From contig CM070548.1 of assembly GCA_036346405.1 (NCBI GenBank), positions 86,077,333 to 86,141,332 on the forward strand: DNA of 64,000 nucleotides, written 5' to 3'. This DNA is from Phyllostachys edulis. Taxonomy: Eukaryota; Streptophyta; Magnoliopsida; Poales; Poaceae. The notes beneath the pieces were generated by a model. That model had not been told where the DNA came from. It ran no database searches and worked only from the letters and a program-made list of their open reading frames with translations. Shown piece by piece: positions 24,011 to 33,879 of this stretch. Within the stretch, counting starts at the first letter, position 1, and each line of letters starts with the position of its first letter. The translations under genes and the position numbers were made by a program.

Positions 24011-24160
24011 GATCGTAAACCATTTTATGACCACCCTATATGGTCGTAAGTACTTCTACGACTACCTAGTGGTCGTAAGATTTTTCACGACCACCTCGTG
24101 ATCGTAAGTCTTACTACGATCACTTTATGGTCGTAAGCTTTACTACGACCAAGTCAACTA
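24011..24160 (+). repeat. 29-bp tandem repeat, GGTCGTAAG...CTACGAC units
   Basis: Units begin at about 24042, 24071, 24100 and 24129 with 29-bp spacing and the form G(G/A)TCGTAAGNNNTNNTACGACCAC. A diverged unit precedes at 24011. Each unit contains a small inverted repeat (GTCGTA/TACGAC), so the array can form serial hairpins. Confidence 0.8.
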
Positions 24161-24179
24161 TGATCACCCTATGGTCAAC

Positions 24180-24690
24180 AAAGGCTACAAACATGTGGGC
24201 CCAGTTGACTAGAGACACCTATGCGTTGTGTTTAATACACATAATAGTTAATATGTGTTCTTATTCTCTAGGATAACTGTACGTATTAAGCCTCTGTATC
24301 TGACATAACTGCAAGACGACGTTGGAGGATTAGTCTCTAACAATAACCGCCACTGAACGTGCGTATTTCATCAAACGGTGAGACGCCTCTTGATACGGGA
24401 CAATTGCCACCCCTTCACGTGTTATATAAGGAGTAAAGCCGGTGGACAGAGGACAAGAACAACGAACACAAGACAAGATCGGTAGACATAAGTCATTAAG
24501 CCCTAGTTCTAGTTATTTTTTCCCTGTTGTGAAATATAGTCAATACAACAATATAGGAGTAGGGTTGTTATTCTCTCATAAGAAGGCACAAACCTGTATA
24601 AAATTTCCGTGTCTTTTTCTATGTGGTTTAACTCAAGGAGAGTCTCCAGCATTCATTCGTAAGATTGATACTAAACCATCGACACCTATA
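24180..24690 (+). mobile_element. Probable LTR fragment (U3/R/U5-like)
   Basis: TATATAAGG at about 24423 is followed by a transcript-start-like region and the sequence ACAACAATATAGGAGTAGGGTTGTTATTCTCTC, which is a common motif of grass Gypsy LTR ends. Neither terminus nor a target duplication was identified. Confidence 0.4.
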
Positions 24691-26050
24691 TAGTTACCAT
24701 TAAATGATTATATGGAGTAAACGAATGAGTTTAGATGAATGATACTTGGGGGTCACCTAAAAGCACCTAAACTTTGAATGATATGAATGAATTATCACAA
24801 AATAACAGTCCATTTTTCCTCAAATGGGGCTTTCTTATTCAATGCTTAGTCAATATCCACTCTTGCAAAGTTGCACTCATTCCACATGCACTGTAGCATA
24901 TCATGAAGGGTTGAGCCTACACTATAGCTTTCTGCCACTTGGTTAGCGAGGACCCCTGTGATTATGTACTCATGTTGTGGATCTCTAATGCATTTTAATG
25001 TCGATTAACATCTAGCTAACTTGGATTTATGATCTTTAATCATCACAGAAGAAAGTTGCCATAGCAGAGTTCAAGTAGAAGACATGAACATTTTACAAGT
25101 TGTGTTCTTTACTTTCCTTGTAACCTTTGTTCAGGAGTATGTTGTGTTGTGCCACCCATTGTTAATGAAAAACCTTTCCAGTTTTAATTCCAAACATAAT
25201 TTACCTCATTGTAGCTCTATTTTGTGGCTCAATAACACTATATTTGTAAGGAGGTAAAATCTTGCAACTTGAATATACATGTGCATTATTTTTTCAAAAC
25301 ATAGAAATTATATAGTTTTTTGGTCAATTGTTGTGTTGAGACAAAAAAAATCTTACGATGTTAATCCATATCTTATCATATTCCAGTGTTGTATTGTCCT
25401 ATAGTTGCTTTGATTCATCACTGCTGTATGGGAGAGTTATTTTGACTTCATTTGTTAAGTATGTAATATCAAGGTTGTGACTACCAACGGCGCAACGACT
25501 GGGAAGTGATGGCAGAGGCATTTCAATGACTGGGTACATGTAATAAAAAAATATTTACAATTTTATTTATTTACTAGCTTGCAGAGATATGTTTCGCTTG
25601 ATATGTGTGTAAAAGAAAATTGATATTTACTGTACGGTTGTTTTAGAACATGTAATAAAAAAATCATTTACAAATTGATTTGTTTACTAGCTTGCACAAA
25701 TATGTTTCTCGATATGTGTTTAAAAGAAAATTGATATTTATTGTATAGTTTACGTCAACGTCTCGCCCTCTTTTGGGATTCAGCTGCAACGCACGACACC
25801 CTACTAATACCCAAGAAGTTAAACCGGGTTGTACTCATAGCATATCTTTTCTTACACCGCTTAATCTGAAGCGGTCGTCGCCGATCCAACAGCTCAAAAG
25901 CATCAACCCGCACGGACGCGGCTCGCACGGCGTAGTGGATGTGGAGCCGACCGCATCTCCAAAAACCACACCTGCCACGAGCATTGGAGCATAGGTCAAA
26001 CGCAAGCGGCGAATCGCAAAACCACGCGCCCAACAACCCCCAAGTCCCCA
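24691..26050. other. Intergenic DNA with a local duplication
   Basis: Mostly AT-rich. A direct tandem duplication of about 112 bp starts at 25537 (next feature). 25745-26050 is GC-rich and may be a displaced part of the phosphoesterase promoter, moved away by the LINE insertion (inference). Confidence 0.35.
25537..25750. repeat. 112-bp tandem duplication
   Basis: CATGTAATAAAAAAAT at 25537 and again at 25649 starts two units that share GTTTACTAGCTTGCA, ATATGTTTC and AAAAGAAAATTGATATTTA with small differences. Confidence 0.8.
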
Positions 26051-26059
26051 ATCGTGCGG

Positions 26060-29035
26060 TCGAAAAGCTCGCTCCGCGAACTTGTTAAAGAATTGGCCAG
26101 CATTGTGGGGGACCCAATAGAGGTAGATGAGATCAACCTCATGCGAATTGATCCGGTTAGGGTCAAGGTTCATTGCAGAGATCCTGTGAGCATAAATTGT
26201 TTTATAGAGATCTTCATTAATAATGTGGGTTATGATCTTAGGTTTGAGGTAGAAGGGGTTATGGAGAAAAAGAAGCAAGGGGTGGTTAGAGATATAAGTC
26301 ATAAATCGCAGGACAAAAAGAGGGATGTGGATGATTCAAATCGAAGTACTCACAAGACAGAATGGGAGAGAATGGCTAAACAGTATGGTGGAGATACACA
26401 TATTTCTGATCACAAGAGTGGGAGGATCTGATAAAACAAAAACCAAATCTCAATGTGTTTCTGATTCTGAGGGATCTGTCCAAGGCAAGGAGATTGTGGT
26501 TTTACATGGTGATAATCAAATCCTTCCTGTGATGCCACTTGCTTTTAGCTTTTCTCATAGTGATTCTGATCTTTCATCTTCTGATAAGGAGGAGGGGGTT
26601 GACAAAATGAAAGGGGTGAAATATTTACCTCACAATTTTGAAGGGGTGGGGAGGGGGGGTCTTTGAACATGATAGGGATTTAACCCAAGGTAGCTCTAAG
26701 GAGATAGTGGTCCACACCAATGTGGGGCCTACTCTTTTGGCTACTTATCTGTGGCCATGTTTAAAATTCTCTGGTGAAGGTTCCTATTCTGTGAAGGAGA
26801 ATCCTTCATGTCAAAAGAATGATGGTAATCAAGGTGGAGTGTCTTTGGGATGTCAATTTGAAGTAGATCTAATCTCTGATGAGGAGGATTCATTGAGAAG
26901 TGGGAGTGGCCAGGAGATTAATGAACTTGATTCAAGAGTTAAAAGTCAAGTCTAGCTACCCGAGCCTGAAGCTGTAGCTGAGGTGTGGATTTTAGCAAAA
27001 AAGAAAGGGGGTAAAAGCAGGATTAAGGAGCCTCAGTTGCCTACTAGAAAGAGCAATCGCATACAAGACCAGGGCATTCCTATGCAAAAAAGGCTGTGAT
27101 GTTGAAGTCCATCTAGAATTTAGAAGCTCAAGGTAATTCTAGAACTAACCCTTTTAATATTCTTAATAATGCTTCTAGTAGTTATTTAGAAAATGTGGCT
27201 ATTTCCTGTGGTATTTCTTTGGGATGTCAATCTGAGAGCTCGCTTGAGGTTATCACTGCTATGCAAGCTCAAGAAATAGCTAGAGCTGTGATTGCTAACG
27301 CTGAGTTAGAAGATAAATCTAAGAGTGGTCTGGAAGAGATAGGAGAGGTCATAGAGGATGTGAGGGGAGAAGAGGATCTGATGGAAGTAATTGATGCAAT
27401 TGGTTTTAAATTGAGTAAAAAGGGTAGCAGTAGGCTAAAAAAAGAAAAATGTTACTTCCAGAAAGTCTCAGACATGAAGTATCTCTTTTGGAATATTCGT
27501 GGTTTCGGTAAACCGGCCATAAGGAGGCAATTGAAAGAGCTGATTTTCAAAGAAAAGATTGATGTGGTAGGGGTGCAAGTAACAATTAAAAATGATTTCT
27601 CTGCGAGGGATCTTAAAGATCTGGTGGGAAATGGTGACTTTGGTTGGAACTGGATTCTTGCTAATGGGCATTCAGGGGGTCCTTTGATGGGGGTGAAAAA
27701 AGAGGAGTTGGAAATTGAAGGGGGTGATCATAGGAGATTTTTTTTGTAAGTATGGTTTTGAGACACAAACAAAGTAATTTCAGGTGGGAAGTTCTAACTA
27801 TTTATGGTCTTGCTCATCATGACTTAAGTTAGGATTTTCTGGATGATCTGCATATTAAAGTGCAATCTTCTATTCTTCCTTTGGTTTTAGGGGGTGATTT
27901 CAATTTGATTAGGAAAGCTTTTGGCAAAAGTTTAGGTAATATTAACTACTCTCTGATGGCCAGTTTTAATAATTTCATCTCTAATAATGATTTGATAGAG
28001 ATTAAAAGGGGTGGTGCCAGATTCACTTGGACCAATAAGTAATCAGTTCCTATTATAGTGGAGTTCGATAGGATTTTGGTTTCACCTAGATGGGAGGCCA
28101 GATTCCCTCTTTGTTCTGTTGTTAGCTTGACTAGGATTGGATCTGACCATTGCCCTTTGGTTCTGAACACTGGAGAGGATGAAACGAGAAGGTCTAGGAG
28201 ATTTTTTTTTTATAAAATTGGTTCTGTCAGGATAATTTTCATGAGGTGGTTTCTCATAAATGGGGGGGGGGGGAGATATTTCAAAGGATGCATGATAATA
28301 TTCACTCCTTAGATAGGTGGAATGGGGGTCTGGCTATTTTAAGACAATACTTGAGAGGCTGGGGTGCCAATTTGAATGGTAAGTTTAGAAATGAGATGAA
28401 AAGCTGGCTTGATTTGAAAGCCGAATTGGGTGGTTTAAGTGCTGAGGAATGGATTGAAAGATACAAAGTAGAGAGAGATTTGGAACATTTGTGTGATATA
28501 GAGGAGAAATGTTGGCAACAAATAGAGGCTGTCAAATGGATCACTCAAGGGGATGCAAATACAAGGTTTTTTTTTCATAGTTATGCTAATGGGAGAAGAA
28601 GGAAGAATTTTATTTTTAAGTTAGATCATGATGGAGGGTGTTTTACTGAAGAAGCTGATATTAGGAACCATATCTACAAATTTTATAAAGATCTTTTTGG
28701 TAAAGATAGTGGTCCTCAGTGGGATGGCTTGAAACAGTTGTTGAATAGGGTGGTTTTAGTAGATAACAGAGATAGAATGAAGTGGTGTTTGCATAATTCT
28801 GGGCACTTTTCTGTCAAGTCTTTATATAAACATGATGCTTATGGTGGGGGCGACTAGTTGGAAATTACAAAGACTATGGAGCAGCAAACTTCCTCTAAAG
28901 GTGAAAATCTTTATGTGGTAGGTCTACCAGGATAGGATTCAGATGGTAGAGCAACTGACTTTTAGAGGTTGGAAGGGAGAAGTTAATTGTGTTCTATGTG
29001 GGGTCATTGAGGATTCTAATTATATGTTGTTTTGG
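26060..29035 (+). pseudogene. Truncated LINE (non-LTR retrotransposon) lacking its reverse transcriptase
   Basis: Left part (26060-26300): the second half of a DUF4283-type ORF1 domain (VGDPIEVDEINLMRIDPVRVKV). From 27474: an apurinic/endonuclease-like domain with LFWNIRGFGKP, the GGDFNL motif, GARFTWTNK and the catalytic GSDHCPL; several stops and frame changes interrupt it. Then (28260-28740) the linker with WITQGDANTRFFFHSYANGR. The frame next jumps from LNRVVLVDNRD straight to MKWCLHNSGHFSVKSLY and a zinc-binding RT-associated region ending CVLCG, so the whole polymerase core is missing. Both ends are truncated and no poly(A) tail or duplication was found. It stops about 170 bp before the ATG of the phosphoesterase gene. 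Confidence 0.85.
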
Positions 29036-29209
29036 CAAAATTTGCCGAATCACCGTCAGCTACCGCTTTCCACGGCCCACGCACAAGCGGCGAACCACGA
29101 AAACGCCGTTCGGAACCAGGATATCCACGCCTGCGCGGCCAAGATCCCGCCGCCTCTTGGCTCGCAACCCGCTGGTCCGTACTGCCCCCGCTCGGCGCCG
29201 CAATACCAT

Positions 29210-32200
29210 ATGGCCTGCGCCCGCTCCGCGCGGAAGGTTTCGGCCGTGTTGTACCACTACCCGTGCCCGGACGGCGCGTTCGCTGCGCTGGCCGCGCACC
29301 TCTACTTCTCCGCCGCCGCCCTCCCCGTCCGCTTCTTCCCAAACACCGTCTACGACCCCATCAGGTAATCCGCCTGAACTTAAAACCCGACCCTTATTTT
29401 TCTATCTTCTGCTTCCAAACTTTTCTCTACCATAACTACCTTCAATGCACGAGACCAGATCTACAGGAAGCATGTGCTTTTCAGGTATTCGGCTTAACAA
29501 TATTTTGCATTTGATAAACCTTTTCCTTGGCAACACCTAGGTATAGTTTCAATTCGTTTAAGCCGACCGATGAGCATCTGCAGGAAGCACGTCCGGTGCA
29601 GTTGATCACGTTGGCAGTTTCTACTCGTTTAAGCTTAATGTGTCGTCAGATTGTCAACTTCTGTGCTAAAAACTTAGAAAAATTCATCTCACATTAGGCA
29701 TTGTAAAAATTATGTCTTACTTTTTACGTCAAAAGATTATGCCTTGGGTTCGTATTTTGTTGGGGAGATGAAGTTTAGCATTGTCTGATCTGGATGAAAT
29801 ACCTTCTTTTGGATTTCAATATTTCATGATTCATGATTGGCTGGAATGGTCATACAAAATTCACCGATGACTTTTTGGTGTTTTTGTTGTCATGCAGTCA
29901 TTCGCAAAACAGACTCAGCATGGTGATCTTGTTTTTCTCCTGGTATAACCTTGTTCTTTTTGTTTACTTTGTAGGAGCGATGCTCTTCCATTTGATGAAA
30001 TCAAAGATGTTTACCTTCTTGACTTCATAGGGCCTCCTGGTTTTGTCGCTGATATAGCCCCGAAGGTTGAGAGGTAATGTACACATTCATCTCCAACTTT
30101 TTTCCTTTATGTTGTATTATGTGCATGTTCGCTTGGTGTGAATTACGTTGTCTACCTTGCATTCATACAGAAGCATCTCTGCCTGTGTTCATGCGTACAA
30201 TATATAAATATTTGGTATTTTCATATCCTGAAAAAAGTTAATGATATTTTCAGACACCAACTTCTCATTCATCAATATATTCAGTATTGGAATCATTCTC
30301 AATGTTGTCTAAATTTTAGGGAGTGACACATCCTTTAATTGTTTTGGATTTTGCGGAACTGTTGAGGGGTGCATTCATGCAGTGATACAGATGCATCTCT
30401 GCCTGTGTTCATGCGTACAATATATAAGTATTTGGTATTTTCATCTCCTGAAAAAAGTTAATGATATTTTCAGACACCAACTTCTCATTCATCAATATAT
30501 TCAGTACTGGAACCATTCTCAATGTTGTCTAAATTTTAGGGAGTGACACATCCTTTAATCATTTTGGATTTTGCGGAACTGTGAAGTGGTGCAGTAGAAT
30601 ATTTTCTCTGCAATACCGGGACACTTCTAATTGTTTTATCTTTTTCAGTGTAACAATCTTAGACCATCATAAGACTGCTTTAGAAAGTTTGTGTGGGAAT
30701 GCCACACTTGGAGAAAATGTGAACAAGGTGATTGACATGCAACGCAGCGGAGCAACAATTGCGTTTGACTTCTTTAGAAACAAGCTCTTGGCAAAAGCTA
30801 GTACTTTACGGAATCATGAAAGCGGTAGTGCTGTAACTGAAGTGAAGTATCTACCTGGTAACAAGCTTGAAATGGTACACAAGCTTTTCAAATTTATTGA
30901 GGATGGGGATCTATGGAGGTGGACTATTCCGAATAGCAAGGCCTTCAGCAGTGGCCTCAAAGATTTGGACATTGAATTCAATGTCAATGCAAACAAAAAT
31001 TTGTTTAATCAGGTAAAGAATAGCTTGTTATTAGTGTTTTACTTCAGTAGCAAACCCTTCTTCACTTAAAAATGCATGTTTGACTCTTTACATCACTTTA
31101 TACTGTGTTGAGTGTCGACTGTTGAGTACTAGAGTTGTCGGTTTTAGCTGGAAGCTGCTTATGGTGAAAGTGAAACAACTGCTTGAATAGTCATTGGCGT
31201 CATAGTGTGATCAAATTTAGAAATGATGATGTTTTTTGAGAAACTTCTAGTGCCTGATAATGTTGTGCTATTCTGGAGATGTTACAATTTACAATACAGT
31301 AAATCAGTCACGATGGCCATCATACCCAGGGAAGAAAAAACCGGCCGGTTATAACCGGATTTACCGGTGGTAACCGGGAACGGAAAAACCGGCCGATTTT
31401 TCTGGGTTTTGCAAATTCAAATTCAAATTTTCGAATTTCGGCTGGTTTTTAAGTAAATTCAAGCGAAATTCGTCCGGTTTTTTTTTCCCGGGAAATCCGG
31501 TAACCGGCCGGTTTTTTTCCCAGCCGGCGACCGGGATTTCCACTGGAAACGGGTTTTGGATCCTTGATCATACCTATGTTCATTTTCCACTTTCGAAACT
31601 TATTTCACAGTACCTTTCTGTAAAAGTGCATTGGTGTTATTGCAGTTGCTGGAGTTGGACCCCGAGCAAGTGATTTCTCGTGGACAAGTAACAATATTGC
31701 AGAAGCAAAGATTAATCGGTGAATGTCTGGAGAATTCCTATGAAATAGCACTAGGATGTGGCCAGTTTGGGAATTGTCTGGTAAATACATGCGAGTTGTT
31801 TGCTTCTTAATTAATTCTTTTCCATGTAGTTTTGTTTTATGCATGGTAATATTTCCTCTATGTTGCGTCTGCATTTCATAGTGACAGATGTGAAAGTGTA
31901 TTATTACCTGAAGATGCACCAACATTATTCTTGCGTGTTCACAGTTATTATGGCATTAACTTCCAACTTTTACTTCTGTTAGCAAGTGTTGATCCTTGAA
32001 TAAAATCCCTTTTTGGAGTTGTTTGATGGGATTATTTGTATTGTATTGAGGTTTTAACAATCAGTGTTTGGTCCAAATTAACATGCTTCTTGGTAGACAG
32101 AACTAGCAGAGATGTTTCCTGGCCTGGGGATTGTAGGAAATAGCTGGAGTCATTTTTGCGTCAAAAGATGAATGGGGCTAAGCGATCCATCGAAGCTGTG

Positions 32201-33038
32201 CGATGTCAAAATGCATTGGCCGGGAGCGTTGGCCGGGAGTGTTCCTCCTTATATGGCACTTGCAGATTCTGGGACATGCCTCCATAGTCTTTACATAGGA
32301 TTTTTTTTGTTCACACCATGAATTCAACCTTCACTCATCTATCTATTTGTTCATGCCCATTCAAAATTCTTGTTCTCTGATTTAGGATAGCTCTATACTT
32401 TATTCATGCCCATTGTCTAATGTCTCAGTATCCCCCGCCCCTTTTACTGTTTTCTGTTTTGCATTTTCGGCTGTACTAAATTAGTTGTATCTTGTCCCTT
32501 AGGCTGTCAACGCTGATGCTATTACAAATTTGAGAAGCGAACTTGGAAACCAGCTAGCTATCAAGAGTCATCGTTTGAATCTGAGGCAAGTTTTCTAGCC
32601 CCCGCCCCCCCGCGCGCATATTCATCCTTTTTTTTTTGTGTGTGTTGGTTCTTATTCACTATGTAGGATATGAATTTGTACTTCACTACACCATGTTGTC
32701 ATAATGTTAGCCATGCCCTTTGTTCCAGAGGTATTGGGGCTGTAGTATATAAGGTCCCTGAGTTGAATAATGACCAGATGCTGAAAATAAGTCTGAGAAG
32801 TTTGGAACAGGAAGACACCACTTCTATATCTAAGGTACTTTTTTCCCCTGATGTAGTCTCTAAGGTTGTACTACTACTTAGCCTGTGAAAGGGATCTATG
32901 TCAAGACTGTTGACGTATTGGTGTTTCGATTTGATGTAGGAATATGGTGGTGGGGGACATCGGAATGCAAGCTCATTTACGTTGAGCGTTACTGAGTTTG
33001 AGAGGTGGAAGGTTGGAGCTGAACCCTCCAACACATAA
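29210..33038 (+). CDS. DHH/DHHA1-family phosphoesterase, 7 exons
   Basis: Exons 29210-29364, 29975-30073, 30649-31012, 31646-31780, 32503-32585, 32729-32834 and 32940-33038 join in frame to 346 aa. All introns are GT-AG except intron 5, which starts GCAAGT. Motifs in order: YHYPCPDGAFAAL (DHH motif I, residues about 14-26), a motif II aspartate in YLLDF, the DHH signature ILDHHKT (about 87), EDGDLW, and the C-terminal DHHA1 glycine motif EYGGGGHRNASSF. DHH enzymes are metal-dependent phosphodiesterases/exonucleases (RecJ, NrnA and relatives); the plant members are little studied, so the substrate is unknown. The start was chosen as the first ATG after the LINE remnant; it gives MACARSARKVSAVLYH. 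The open frame continues upstream without a stop into the LINE fragment. Confidence 0.88.
30074..30648 (+). other. Phosphoesterase intron 2, with a tandem duplication
   Basis: GTAATG...TTTTTCAG. Two near-identical units of about 220 bp lie inside it (next feature). Confidence 0.8.
30167..30585. repeat. 220-bp tandem duplication inside intron
   Basis: Unit 1 about 30167-30386 and unit 2 about 30387-30585. Both contain GCATCTCTGCCTGTGTTCATGC, ATTTGGTATTTTCAT and GAGTGACACATCCTTTAAT, with only a few substitutions, so the duplication is recent. Confidence 0.92.
31319..31574. mobile_element. hAT-type MITE in phosphoesterase intron 3, duplication ATCATACC
   Basis: The element is 31327-31566 (240 bp), from CAGGGAAGAAAAAACCGGCCGG to GGGTTTTGGATCCTTG. 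It is flanked by perfect 8-bp direct repeats ATCATACC at 31319-31326 and 31567-31574. The ends CAGGGA/CAAGGA fit hAT termini. The interior is full of ACCGG and CCGGT motifs and can fold on itself. No coding capacity. Confidence 0.85.
32586..32591 (+). promoter_or_regulatory. GC donor site (GC-AG intron 5) of the phosphoesterase gene
   Basis: The exon ends CTGAG and the intron starts GCAAGT. Reading AG plus the A of the next exon (TGTTCCAG acceptor) gives the arginine of NLR-GIGAVVY. No GT placement keeps the frame as well. AG|GCAAGT is the usual strong context of GC donors. Confidence 0.8.
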
Positions 33039-33860
33039 ACCGCCTAACCATCTGGCTTTCTCCATTATTCCGTCAATCAAGATGGTCTACGGTTCATAAA
33101 GAAGGAAATGCAGAAGGATACTACATAGCATGGGAATAAACAAGTCTAAGCTTGAGGTTCAAGCAATGGTACTAGTATGTGCTACTTCATTGTAGTACCT
33201 GGCGACTGTAAGCAGTTCAATGCGTGTTGTTACTATTCTATTTATTTGACTGCTCAACTTTATTAAGCATGAGTTTTGTATCAACTGCGTCATTAGACTG
33301 TATATATCAATCCATGTGACATTTAGGCCAAACACTCCTACTCCATCTATTGAAACTGAAGTCAGGGCATCAGTGAGGATTTTTTTAGAGGGGTTCTGAA
33401 GAACAAATTCTATGAAATTCCTGCCGTCTAGACAAGCGGTGGTCAATAGACGAGGCTAGGCTGCTTCAAAGTTCAAACCAGTAGTGGCTTTTCGAAACAG
33501 GTTGGCGCCCATGATAAAGCGGATGGCACGGACCCGGAGAGTCCGTATCGTAGCCGTAGGTACAACAATGAAGAGGACACGATGCTTCCTGGTCCCATGG
33601 GCTAGGCCATTGTTAGGGGCGGCTCGGCGTCTACAGGGGTAGTACAGACACGACGCATCAAGCAGGTAGTGCAGGATGTGCAGTCAAATTCAATGCTCCT
33701 GAGACTGGGGGTCCTGCGGCGTCCTATCAAATTATCAAAAGCGTCTCGTCAGTGGAGCGGACATGCACGGCCGCCTTCTTTCTCACTCTGCTTCCTTTAG
33801 GCTCTACCTCTCTCCTTCCCCAATCTCATTGGCCCAGTTTGGGCCGGTCCCATTGTTTCC
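33039..33860. other. 3' flank of phosphoesterase gene; no supported gene
   Basis: 3' UTR then mixed sequence. 33480-33720 is GC-richer and repeat-like but has no recognisable domain. Confidence 0.4.
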
Positions 33861-33879
33861 GACGTTATGAACGGATTCT

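Noticed and set aside
25755..26302. Minus-strand frames of 98 and 155 codons
   Set aside because: They are antisense to the LINE ORF1 fragment and its GC-rich flank and show no domain.
25998..29095. Shared CAAGCGGCGAA on both sides of the LINE as a target-site duplication
   Set aside because: The match is about 10 bp, lies tens of bases outside the LINE ends on both sides, and the LINE has no poly(A) tail; chance or local GC-rich similarity is as likely.
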